Part shown: positions 39,570 through 46,537 of the stretch, piece after piece | How positions within the stretch are numbered: position 1 is the first letter of the stretch | Layout: every line of letters begins with the position of its first letter | Assembly (NCBI RefSeq): GCF_907177275.1 | Contig: NZ_CAJSLV010000070.1 | Location: 1 to 46,537, forward strand | Source: Actinacidiphila cocklensis | GTDB lineage: Bacteria; Actinomycetota; Actinomycetes; Streptomycetales; Streptomycetaceae | Length of the DNA: 46,537 nt | Reading direction: 5' to 3' | The notes under the pieces: generated by a model | Seen by the model: the letters and a program-made list of their open reading frames with translations, nothing else | What the model was told of the DNA's origin: nothing | The model's database searches: none | Program-made: the position numbers and the translations under genes

Positions 39570-40082
39570 GTGACTTCCAGCGCATCGCCGGGACTCTCCC
39601 GGCTCAACGCGGCCGCCCCGTCCGCCGCTGCCGCCCTGCTGCACGAGGTGTGCAGCAGCACGGCATGGGGTGCCGCGGTGGCCGCGCGGCGGCCCTACGG
39701 CCAGGTCGACGACCTGCTCGCGGCGAGCGACCGGGCCATGGCGGCGCTGACCCCCGCCGACCTGCGCGAGGCGATGGCCGGGCACCCGCCGATCGGCCGG
39801 CCGAAACCCGGCGACCCCGCCTCCGCCCGCGAGCAGGGCGGCGTCGAGGAGGCCGAACGCGCCGAACTGCTCACGCTGGGCCTCGCCTACCAGGACCGGC
39901 ACGGCCACGTCTTCCTGATCTGCGCCACCGGCGCGACCGGCGCGCAGATCAAGGCCGCCCTCCAGGCCCGGCTCGGCAACGATGAGGACACCGAACGCGA
40001 GATCGTCCGCACCGAACTGGGAAAGATCAACCGCATCAGGCTCGGCAGGCTCGCGGCGACCGCGCAGGAGGACCCGTCATGA
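39570..40082 (+). CDS. 2-oxo-4-hydroxy-4-carboxy-5-ureidoimidazoline (OHCU) decarboxylase
   Basis: The protein has 170 residues from a GTG at 39570. It matches the family throughout: LNAAAPSAAAALLHEVCSST, WGAAVAARRPYGQVDDLL, the active-site segment AMAGHPPIGRPKPGD with the catalytic His, EQGGVEEAERAELLTLGLAY and GNDEDTEREIVRTELGKINR. It converts OHCU to S-allantoin, the third step after urate oxidase and HIU hydrolase, whose genes follow. Its stop overlaps the HIU hydrolase start (ATGA). Confidence 0.93.
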   Translation: MTSSASPGLSRLNAAAPSAAAALLHEVCSSTAWGAAVAARRPYGQVDDLLAASDRAMAALTPADLREAMAGHPPIGRPKPGDPASAREQGGVEEAERAELLTLGLAYQDRHGHVFLICATGATGAQIKAALQARLGNDEDTEREIVRTELGKINRIRLGRLAATAQEDPS

Positions 40083-40474
40083 CGTCCGTGTCCACCCACA
40101 TCCTCGACACCAGCGCCGGCCGCCCGGCCGGGGGAGTCGCCGTGTCGCTGGAGGTCCGCGCGGGGACGGCCCAGCCCTGGACGCCGCACGGCGGCTCCAC
40201 GACCGACACCGACGGCCGCTGCCGGGACCTGCCCGCGCTGCCGGCGGACACCACCCACGTGCGGCTGCGGTTCGACGTGGCGCCGTACCTCGCACCCCGC
40301 GCCCGCCATCCGGCCGAGGCCCAGCAGGACGCCCCCCGCACGGACCACGGTCCAAGGGACAGCGGAGCCTTCTTCCCCGAGGTCGCGGTGGTCTTCGCCG
40401 TCACCCCGGGCGAGCACTTCCACGTACCGCTGCTGCTCAACCCGTTCGGCTACTCCGTATACCGAGGGAGCTAG
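40079..40474 (+). CDS. 5-hydroxyisourate hydrolase
   Basis: The protein has 131 residues, a transthyretin-like fold. The N-terminal signature THILDTSAGRPAGGVAVSLE carries the catalytic His, and the C-terminal signature is GYSVYRGS. Both mark HIU hydrolases rather than transthyretins. It opens 5-hydroxyisourate to OHCU. The ATG overlaps the OHCU decarboxylase stop, and urate oxidase starts 5 bases later, so the three are one operon. Confidence 0.94.
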   Translation: MTSVSTHILDTSAGRPAGGVAVSLEVRAGTAQPWTPHGGSTTDTDGRCRDLPALPADTTHVRLRFDVAPYLAPRARHPAEAQQDAPRTDHGPRDSGAFFPEVAVVFAVTPGEHFHVPLLLNPFGYSVYRGS

Positions 40475-40478
40475 CGAG

Positions 40479-41384
40479 ATGACCACGATGCTCGGCCAGA
40501 ACCAGTACGGCAAGGCGGAGAACCGCGTCGTCCGGGTCACCCGCGACGGCGGCACCCACCACGTCAAGGACCTGAACGTCTCGGTCGCGCTGTCCGGCGA
40601 CATGGACGACGTCCACCTGTCCGGGTCGAACGCCAACGTGCTGCCCACCGACACCACCAAGAACACCGTCTTCGCCTTCGCCAAGGAGTACGGCATCGAC
40701 TCCGCCGAGGCCTTCGGCATCCACCTGGCCCGGCACTTCGTGACCAGCCAGCAGCCGATCCACCGGGCGCGGATACGGATCGAGGAGTACGCCTGGGAAC
40801 GCATCCCGGTCACCGACCAGGACCGCGCCGGGCACTCCTTCGTCCGCAGGGGCCAGGAGACCCGCACCGCCGAGGTCTCCTACGACGGCGAGCACTGGCA
40901 GGTCGTCTCCGGGCTGGCCGGCCTCGTGGTGCTCAACTCCACCGACTCCGAGTTCCACGGCTTCGTCAAGGACGCCTACACCACCTTGCAGGAGACCCGC
41001 GACCGGATACTCGCCACCGAGGTCAACGCCCGCTGGCGGTTCGCCTGGACCGGCGGCGCCGGGCAGGAGCCACCGCGCTGGGAGGAGTCGTACACGGCCG
41101 TACGCGGCGACCTGCTGGGCGCGTTCGCCGAGACGTACTCGCTCTCGCTCCAGCAGAGCCTGTTCGCGATGGGTTCGCGGGTCATCGACGGCAGCGCGGC
41201 GGCCGGCGCCATAGACGAGGTGCGGCTCTCGCTGCCGAACAAGCACCACTTCCTCGCGGACCTGGCGCCCTTCGGCCTGAAGAACGACAACGAGGTCTAC
41301 CTGGCCGCCGACCGCCCCTACGGGCTGATCGAGGGCACGGTGCTGCGCGACGGCGCCGAGGCCCTTATCCCGGTGACGGACTGA
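40479..41384 (+). CDS. Urate oxidase (factor-independent uricase)
   Basis: The protein has 301 residues, typical of uricase. Active-site residues are recognisable: the Lys in QNQYGKAENRVVRV, the Thr in LPTDTTKNTVFAFAKE and the His in LPNKHHFLADL. It oxidises urate with O2 to 5-hydroxyisourate, giving H2O2, without metal or flavin. It sits 5 bases after the HIU hydrolase gene in the urate operon, with a GAGGGAGCTAGCGAG leader region providing the ribosome site. Confidence 0.95.
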   Translation: MTTMLGQNQYGKAENRVVRVTRDGGTHHVKDLNVSVALSGDMDDVHLSGSNANVLPTDTTKNTVFAFAKEYGIDSAEAFGIHLARHFVTSQQPIHRARIRIEEYAWERIPVTDQDRAGHSFVRRGQETRTAEVSYDGEHWQVVSGLAGLVVLNSTDSEFHGFVKDAYTTLQETRDRILATEVNARWRFAWTGGAGQEPPRWEESYTAVRGDLLGAFAETYSLSLQQSLFAMGSRVIDGSAAAGAIDEVRLSLPNKHHFLADLAPFGLKNDNEVYLAADRPYGLIEGTVLRDGAEALIPVTD

Positions 41385-41401
41385 GAGGGAGGGGAACCGC
41401 C

Positions 41402-42772
41402 ATGACCGAGCGCATCGTCATCGAGAACTGCGCCGTCGCCACCGTGGACGCGGCGGGCACCGAGTACGACTCGGGGCACGTCGTCGTCGCGGGCAACGTC
41501 ATCGAGTCCGTCGGCGCGGGACCCGCCCCCGCCGAACTGGCGGACGTGGCCCGGCGGATCGACGGCACCGGGCACCTGGCCACCCCGGGACTGGTCAACA
41601 CACACCACCACTTCTACCAGTGGCTCACCCGGGGACTGGCGCAGGACAGCAACCTCTTCGACTGGCTCGTCGAGCTGTACCCGGTGTGGGCGCGGATCGA
41701 CGAGGACATCGTCCACGCGGCCGCCTCCGGGTCGCTGGCGATGATGGCCCGCGGCGGTGTCACCACCGCCATGGACCACCACTACGTCTTCCCGCGCGGC
41801 ACCGGCGACCTGCTCGGCGCGGAGATCAGGGCCGCGTCCCGGGTCGGGGTGCGGTTCACCGCCGCCCGCGGCTCGATGGACCGCGGCAGGAGCGACGGCG
41901 GGCTGCCGCCGGACTTCGCCGTGGAGACCACCGAGGCCGCGCTGCTGGCGACCGAGGCCGCCATCGACGCCCACCACGACGCCTCGTTCGGCTCGATGCT
42001 GCACATCGCGGCCGCGCCCTGCTCGCCCTTCTCGGTGTCCACCGAACTGCTGCGCGAGGCCGCGGTGCTGGCCCGCGGCAAGGGCGTACGGCTGCACACC
42101 CACGGCAGCGAGACGGTGGAGGAGGAGAAGTTCTGCCACGAGCTGTTCGGCATGGGGCCCACCGACTACTTCGAGTCCACCGGCTGGCTCGGCGACGACG
42201 TGTGGATGGCGCACTGCGTCCACATGAACGACTCCGACATCGCCGCCTTCGCCCGCACCGGCACGGGCGTGGCCCACTGCCCGTCCTCCAACGCCCGGCT
42301 CGCCGCCGGAATCGCCCGGGTGCCCGACATGCTCGCCGCGGGGGTGCCGGTCGGCCTCGGCGTGGACGGCACCGCGTCCAACGAATCCGGTGAGCTGCAC
42401 ACCGAGTTGCGCAACGCCCTGCTCATCAACCGCCTCGGCGGCGGCGAGAAGGCGATGTCCGCCCGGCAGGCGCTGCGCCTGGGCACCTACGGCGGCGCTC
42501 AAGTCCTGGGCAGGGCCGACGAGATCGGCTCCCTGGAGCCGGGCAAGCTCGCCGACCTGGTGCTGTGGAAGCTGGACGGCCTCGGCCACGCCTCGATCGC
42601 CGACCCGGTCGCCGCTCTGGTGCTGGGCGCGGCAGCGCCGGTCACCCTGTCGCTGGTCAACGGCCGGCCGGTGGTCGAGCAGGGGCGGTTGACCGGTGTC
42701 GACGAGGACGAGATCGCCCGCCTCACCCGCACCGAGGCGCGCCGGCTGGCCGCGCTCGCGGGCCTGGCCTGA
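41402..42772 (+). CDS. 8-oxoguanine deaminase-type amidohydrolase
   Basis: The protein has 456 residues with a GAGAGGGAGGGGAA box before ATG 41402. Amidohydrolase metal-site motifs are TPGLVNTHHHFYQWLTRG (HxH), the distal RLHTHGSET His and VGLGVDGTASNESG (Asp). The LTRGLAQDSNLFDWLVELYP segment and the operon with uricase favour 8-oxoguanine deaminase, which gives urate directly. Guanine deaminase or an s-triazine-type hydrolase are alternatives. It is the last gene of the urate operon, 17 bases after uricase. Confidence 0.88.
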   Translation: MTERIVIENCAVATVDAAGTEYDSGHVVVAGNVIESVGAGPAPAELADVARRIDGTGHLATPGLVNTHHHFYQWLTRGLAQDSNLFDWLVELYPVWARIDEDIVHAAASGSLAMMARGGVTTAMDHHYVFPRGTGDLLGAEIRAASRVGVRFTAARGSMDRGRSDGGLPPDFAVETTEAALLATEAAIDAHHDASFGSMLHIAAAPCSPFSVSTELLREAAVLARGKGVRLHTHGSETVEEEKFCHELFGMGPTDYFESTGWLGDDVWMAHCVHMNDSDIAAFARTGTGVAHCPSSNARLAAGIARVPDMLAAGVPVGLGVDGTASNESGELHTELRNALLINRLGGGEKAMSARQALRLGTYGGAQVLGRADEIGSLEPGKLADLVLWKLDGLGHASIADPVAALVLGAAAPVTLSLVNGRPVVEQGRLTGVDEDEIARLTRTEARRLAALAGLA

Positions 42773-42864
42773 CCGTTGCCCGCCGGACGGCCGGCCGGGG
42801 AGGGACGGCCCCCGGCCGGTGGCCGTACCAGGCCCCCGCACACCCCGGGACCCGGGCACGGCGC

Positions 42865-42901
42865 CACCGCCCCGGACCGTGCACCACGGTCCGGGGCGGT
42901 G
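42865..42901. terminator. Perfect hairpin terminator between the urate operon and malate synthase
   Basis: CACCGCCCCGGACCGTG (42865-42881) and CACGGTCCGGGGCGGTG (42885-42901) form a perfect 17-base stem with a 3-base loop. It lies between convergent gene ends (42772 and 42913) and should stop both transcripts. Confidence 0.92.
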
Positions 42902-42912
42902 TGGCGGCCGGC

Positions 42913-44541
42913 TCAGTCCGCCAGCTGCTCGTAGGCGGGCAGCGTCAGGAAGTCCACGTACTCGGCGTCCAGCGCGGTCCGCAGCAGCAGGTCGTACGCC
43001 TGACTCCACCGGCCGGCCGCGAAGGCCTCCTCGCCGACCTCGGCGCGGATCGCGGCGATCTCGTCGGCCGCGACCCGGCGCACCAGTTCCGGGGTGGCCT
43101 TCTCGCCGTTGTCGAAGACGACACCGGTGTTGGTCCACTGCCAGATCTGCGAGCGGGAGATCTCCGCGGTGGCCGCGTCCTCCATCAGGTTGAAGATCGC
43201 GACCGCGCCCGTGCCGCGCAGCCACGCCTCGATGTAGCGGACGCCGACCTGCACGGCGTTGCGCAGCCCCTCGTACGTCGGGCGGGCGTCCAGCGAGGCG
43301 ATGTCGATCAGCTCCGCCGCGGTCACGTGGACGTCCTCGCGCAGCCGGTCCTTCTGGTGCGGGCGGTCGCCGAGCACCGCGTCGAAGGAGGCCCGGGCGA
43401 TCGGCACCAGGTCGGGGTGCGCGACCCAGGAGCCGTCGAAGCCGTCGGACGCCTCGCGGTCCTTGTCCGCCTTGACCTTCTCGAAGGCGACCCGGTTGAC
43501 CTCGGCGTCCCTGCGGGACGGGATGAAGGCCGCCATGCCGCCGATGGCGTGCGCACCGCGCTTGTGGCAGGTGCGGACCAGCAGTTCGGTGTACGCGCGC
43601 ATGAACGGCGCGGTCATCGTGACCGCGTTGCGGTCCGGCAGCACGAAACGCGCCCCGCCGTCACGGAAGTTCTTCACGATCGAGAAGAGGTAGTCCCAGC
43701 GGCCCGCGTTGAGCCCCGAGGCGTGGTCGCGCAACTCGTAGAGGATCTCCTCCATCTCGTACGCGGCGGTGATCGTCTCGATCAGCACCGTCGCCCGCAC
43801 CGTGCCCTGCGGGATGCGGAGCCGGTCCTGCGCGAAGACGAACACCTCGTTCCACAGTCGGGCTTCGAGGTGGGACTCGGTCTTGGGCAGGTAGAAGTAC
43901 GGACCCTTGCCGAGGTCGATCAGCCGCTGCGCGTTGTGGAAGAAGTACAGCCCGAAGTCGACCAGGCCGCCGGGCACCTGCTCGCCGTCCACCGTCAGGT
44001 GCCGCTCGTTCAGGTGCCAGCCGCGCGGCCGCATCACCACGGTCGCCAGCTCGCCGGCCGGGCCGAGCGCGTAGCTCTTGCCCTCGGGGGAGGTGAAGTC
44101 GATCCGCCGCTCGTAGGCGTCGATCAGGTTCAACTGGCCGCCGATGACGTTCTCCCAGGTGGGGGCGGAGGCGTCCTCGAAGTCGGCGAGCCAGATCCGG
44201 GCGCCCGAATTCAGCGCGTTGATCGTCATCTTGCGGTCGGTGGGGCCGGTGATCTCCACCCGGCGGTCGTCCAACGCGGCCGGGGCCGGGGCCACCCGCC
44301 AGCTGTCGTCGGCGCGGATGTGCGCGGTCTCGGGGCGGAAGTCGAGGGTCGCGGTGCGGGCGATCTCCGCGCGGCGCTCGGTGCGCAGCGCCAGCAGTTC
44401 GGCGCGTCGGGGCGCGAAGCGGTGGTGCAGCTCGGCGAGGAAGTCCAGTGCCCCGGGGGTCAGCACCTCCTCCTCGCGCGGCACGTGGTGCCCGGCCGTC
44501 CCGGTGACGACTGCGGTGGACGAAGGGGTCGGTGCGGACAT
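42913..44541 (-). CDS. aceB: Malate synthase A
   Basis: The protein has 542 residues from an ATG at 44541 with a GGAGGAA box; the frame runs on upstream, but that part crosses the promoter. The family signature is intact: DHASGLNAGRWDYLF. Other conserved parts are DDSWRVAPAPAALDDRRVEI, ADFEDASAPTWENVIGGQLN, FVLPDRNAVTMTAPFMRAY and a C-terminal EYVDFLTLPAYEQL. It condenses glyoxylate with acetyl-CoA to malate. Next to urate catabolism it would absorb the glyoxylate made from allantoate. An operator-like site in its leader resembles that of hyi, so both may share an AllR-like regulator. Confidence 0.95.
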   Translation of the reverse strand: MSAPTPSSTAVVTGTAGHHVPREEEVLTPGALDFLAELHHRFAPRRAELLALRTERRAEIARTATLDFRPETAHIRADDSWRVAPAPAALDDRRVEITGPTDRKMTINALNSGARIWLADFEDASAPTWENVIGGQLNLIDAYERRIDFTSPEGKSYALGPAGELATVVMRPRGWHLNERHLTVDGEQVPGGLVDFGLYFFHNAQRLIDLGKGPYFYLPKTESHLEARLWNEVFVFAQDRLRIPQGTVRATVLIETITAAYEMEEILYELRDHASGLNAGRWDYLFSIVKNFRDGGARFVLPDRNAVTMTAPFMRAYTELLVRTCHKRGAHAIGGMAAFIPSRRDAEVNRVAFEKVKADKDREASDGFDGSWVAHPDLVPIARASFDAVLGDRPHQKDRLREDVHVTAAELIDIASLDARPTYEGLRNAVQVGVRYIEAWLRGTGAVAIFNLMEDAATAEISRSQIWQWTNTGVVFDNGEKATPELVRRVAADEIAAIRAEVGEEAFAAGRWSQAYDLLLRTALDAEYVDFLTLPAYEQLAD

Positions 44542-44689
44542 GCGGTCATTCCTCCAGAGCGGGTCGGCGTCCGTCGGTGCGTCGTGCGCGCCGGGCTCGC
44601 CGTCGAGCGTGCGGCCACCCGGGTCCACGGTGCGGCACGCGGTGCCCGGCCGTCGCGAGCTACGGGCGCTTCTGCAAGGTGGAGCATAG

Positions 44690-44706
44690 TTTTCGCAGTG
44701 CGGAAG
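44690..44706. promoter_or_regulatory. Operator-like site upstream of malate synthase
   Basis: TTTTCGCAGTGCGGAAG reads CTTCCGCACTGCGAAAA on the gene strand, with a half-site TTCCGCA shared with the hyi operator TTTCCGCATGATGGAAA and the same overall spacing. It lies ~150 bases upstream of the malate synthase ATG, between that gene and the nucleotidyltransferase gene behind it. Confidence 0.45.
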
Positions 44707-44707
44707 T

Positions 44708-45349
44708 TCAACGTTTTGTGGCACGCGGTGCAGCCGGCGGCAGAAGCCGCAGGTCGGCCGGGGTGTCGATATCCGCCGGGTCGGCGACGTCCGAGCAGTC
44801 CACCAGGAGCGTCTGCTCCGCGTGCTCCCGCAGATACGTCCGCGCGCCCCGGTCCTCGCCCGCGCTGCCCGCGACCCCCGCCCAGCGGGCGGCGCCGATC
44901 ACCACCGGGTGCCCGCGGCGCTCGCCGTACGCGGCCGACACCAGCGCCGACAGCAGGTCGTCCGAGGCCCTGGCCGCCGTCACCACCCGCGCGACCGCCG
45001 CCGCGCCCACGCCCGGCTGGTCGACCAGCGCGATCACCACCGCGGCCGGGCGCACCGCCGCGGCGGCCAGCGACGCCAGGCCCGCGCGCAGCGACGAGCC
45101 CATGCCGTCCGGCCAGTGCGGGTTGTCGACCAGGACGCAGCCGGGCAGCTCCGCGGTGGCCCGCACCTCGTCCGCCGCCGCGCCCAGCACCACGTGCACC
45201 GGGCCGCAGCCGCCCTCCCGCAGCGCGCGCGCCGCGTGCTCCACCAGCGGGCGGCCGCCGTACGGCAGCAGCGCCTTCGGCCGCCCGCCGAGCCGCCGCC
45301 CCCCGCCCGCCGCCAGCAGCAGCCCGGCCACCTCGCCCTTTGTGTCCAT
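44708..45349 (-). CDS. MobA-like nucleotidyltransferase (molybdenum cofactor cytidylyltransferase-like)
   Basis: The protein has 213 residues. The signature GLLLAAGGGRRLGGRPKALLPYGGRPLVEH matches NTP-transferase LAAGxSxRMGxxK (Lys binds phosphate), and VIALVDQPGVG carries the metal-binding Asp. MocA-type enzymes attach CMP to molybdopterin for xanthine dehydrogenase-type enzymes, which feed urate production, so the purine neighbourhood fits. The ATG at 45349 has a GGAGG box too close to it; the in-frame GTG at 45331 with AAAGGGCG upstream may be the true start. Confidence 0.82.
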   Translation of the reverse strand: MDTKGEVAGLLLAAGGGRRLGGRPKALLPYGGRPLVEHAARALREGGCGPVHVVLGAAADEVRATAELPGCVLVDNPHWPDGMGSSLRAGLASLAAAAVRPAAVVIALVDQPGVGAAAVARVVTAARASDDLLSALVSAAYGERRGHPVVIGAARWAGVAGSAGEDRGARTYLREHAEQTLLVDCSDVADPADIDTPADLRLLPPAAPRATKR

Positions 45350-45549
45350 GCCTCCTGCTTACCGTGTGCGCGCCCGCAGCGGAACAGGCCGCGGACGGGT
45401 CGGCGTGTTCCGGTATCGTCTGGCCAGGGGGCGGGAACGGGGTGACGAGGGTGTGCCCGCGCATTCCTTCCTCCCCCGGCCGACCCGGGCAACGTGCCCG
45501 CACGGCGCGTCGGCGGGCTCGACCGCGTAGGCCCGAGGAACGGGGACTG

Positions 45550-46537
45550 ATGGGCGCTCAGCACACCGGCGGCGAGGTCCACCCCGGGTACGCGGGGCAG
45601 GCCGGGCACCCCGGGCCGCTCTATCAGCCGCCCGCGCCCGACGACCCCGCGGTCGTCGGCGGGCACCGCATCGCGGCCAGGCTCGGCGTCGGCGCCCTCG
45701 GCCCGGTGTACCTCGCCTACGCGCCCGACGGCAGGCCCGTCGCCCTGACCGCGGTACGGCCGGAGCTGGCCGCCCGCTCGGGCTTCGCGGCCGCGTTCGA
45801 ACACGACGTCCAGGCCGTACGCCGGGTGCACGGGCCGTACACCGTGCCCGTGCTCGGCAGCGGCCACGACGGCTCCCGCTACTGGCTCGCCGCGGGTTAC
45901 GTACCCGCGCTCACGCTGCACGCGGCCGTCTCCGACACCGGGCGGCCGCTGCCCGTCCCCGTCGTGCTGCGCCTGGTCGCCGGCGTCGCGGAGGCGCTGC
46001 GCGCCGTGCACCACGCCGGGGTCGTCCACGCCGGGCTCGGCCCTGGCACGGTCCTGCTCGCCGCGGACGGGCCGCGCGTCACCGGTTACGGCGTCACCCG
46101 CGCCGCCGCCGACGCGCCCGGCATCCCGGCGTTCTCCTCGCCGGAGCAGGCCGCCGACCGGCCGCCGGTCCCCGCGACCGACGTCTTCGCCCTCGGGCAG
46201 CTCGCCGCCTACGCGGCCATCGGAGTGCCGCCCTTCGGCGTGCGCCCGCTGAACGAGGAGCCCGACCTTTCCGAACTGCCGGGTGAGCTGCGGGAGATCG
46301 TCACCCGCTGCCTGATCAAGGACCCGGCCCTGCGGCCGTCCCCCTCCCAGGTCATCGCGATGGTCACGCAGGCCACCCACCATCGCCCCCCCACTCCCTG
46401 GCTCCCCACCCCCCTCCAAACCCTCCTGACCCTCCCCCCACCCCTCCCCCCACTCCCCACCACCTGGCCCCAACCCACCCCGCTCATGCCTCCGGCGGTG
46501 GGCGGGGTACCGGCTGCGCCGGTGGTGGCTCCGGCAA
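45550..46537 (+). CDS. Serine/threonine protein kinase-like protein, probable pseudokinase (3' end outside window)
   Basis: About 329 codons are visible from an ATG at 45550 with a GAGGAACGGGGA leader; the frame is open at the edge. The fold is that of a Hanks-type kinase: glycine loop RLGVGALGPVYLAYAPDG, and C-lobe ATDVFALGQLAAYAAIGVPPF and IVTRCLIKDPALRPS. The key residues are missing: the beta-3 Lys is Thr (PVALTAVRPE), the HRDxxxxN loop reads HAGLGPGT, and DFG reads GYG. A Pro-rich segment follows from about residue 278. It probably binds or regulates rather than phosphorylates. Confidence 0.82.
   Translation, partial: MGAQHTGGEVHPGYAGQAGHPGPLYQPPAPDDPAVVGGHRIAARLGVGALGPVYLAYAPDGRPVALTAVRPELAARSGFAAAFEHDVQAVRRVHGPYTVPVLGSGHDGSRYWLAAGYVPALTLHAAVSDTGRPLPVPVVLRLVAGVAEALRAVHHAGVVHAGLGPGTVLLAADGPRVTGYGVTRAAADAPGIPAFSSPEQAADRPPVPATDVFALGQLAAYAAIGVPPFGVRPLNEEPDLSELPGELREIVTRCLIKDPALRPSPSQVIAMVTQATHHRPPTPWLPTPLQTLLTLPPPLPPLPTTWPQPTPLMPPAVGGVPAAPVVAPA

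Noticed and set aside
1..46537. tRNA, rRNA, CRISPR arrays, insertion sequences or prophage genes
   Set aside because: I saw no array of regular repeats, no cloverleaf-like segment and no transposase, integrase or phage protein.

Overview
The window is very GC-rich (third codon positions almost all G or C), uses GTG starts and 4-base ATGA/GTGA gene overlaps freely, and carries a SARP regulator with a TTA codon, a Das-like sugar operon and a TOMM-type RiPP cluster. All of this points to a chromosomal segment of Streptomyces or a close relative. No tRNA, rRNA, CRISPR array, transposase or integrase is visible.

Layout. (1) 1-8458: an ECF-type sigma factor running off the left edge; then a leftward operon of lipoprotein binding protein, two permeases, GH20 hexosaminidase and CBM3-GH16 glycosidase, divergent from a GntR/UTRA regulator. 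The order matches the Streptomyces das locus for chito-oligosaccharide uptake, and the shared promoter region has operator-like palindromes, one matching 12 of 16 bases of the DasR dre consensus. (2) 8590-13770: small unrelated genes: a SAV_915-like protein, a LysR regulator, a tautomerase, a DHA2-type MFS exporter with two palindromic operators, a LysE exporter and a GAF-LuxR regulator. (3) 13860-17188: two coupled acyl-CoA synthetases. (4) 17215-20429: glyoxylate genes in decay: a truncated, frameshifted glyoxylate carboligase remnant, a tartronate-semialdehyde reductase broken by one missing base, and an intact hydroxypyruvate isomerase. (5) 20995-37329: the RiPP cluster. (6) 37458-45349: an M20 amidohydrolase, a small protein plus HTH regulator, urate catabolism (OHCU decarboxylase, HIU hydrolase, urate oxidase, 8-oxoguanine deaminase), malate synthase and a MobA-like nucleotidyltransferase. 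(7) 45550-end: a serine/threonine kinase-like protein lacking the key catalytic residues.

The most notable part is the RiPP cluster. A rightward operon encodes a SARP activator (with a TTA codon), a leader-binding E1-like protein, two YcaO cyclodehydratases ending in PHPFP, a SagB-type azoline dehydrogenase, a split LanB (glutamylation and elimination proteins), an M50 metalloprotease joined in frame to an ABC ATPase, and an ABC-2 permease. Downstream and on the opposite strand lies a 61-residue precursor whose last 22 residues are Ser, Thr and Cys except for the terminal Ala. The predicted product is a peptide combining azol(in)es and dehydrated residues. Only one SpaB_C-type protein is present, so a classical pyridine-cored thiopeptide is not supported. 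The leader may be removed by the M50 or the M20 enzyme, and export would use the ABC pair.

The cluster sits between the glyoxylate genes (hyi and the glxR and gcl remnants) and the urate genes, which together normally form one purine-to-glyoxylate catabolic neighbourhood. Similar TTTCC-N7-GGAAA-type sites precede hyi and malate synthase, suggesting they share a regulator. This looks like insertion of a biosynthetic island into a catabolic locus, with loss of the carboligase branch while the malate synthase branch stays intact.
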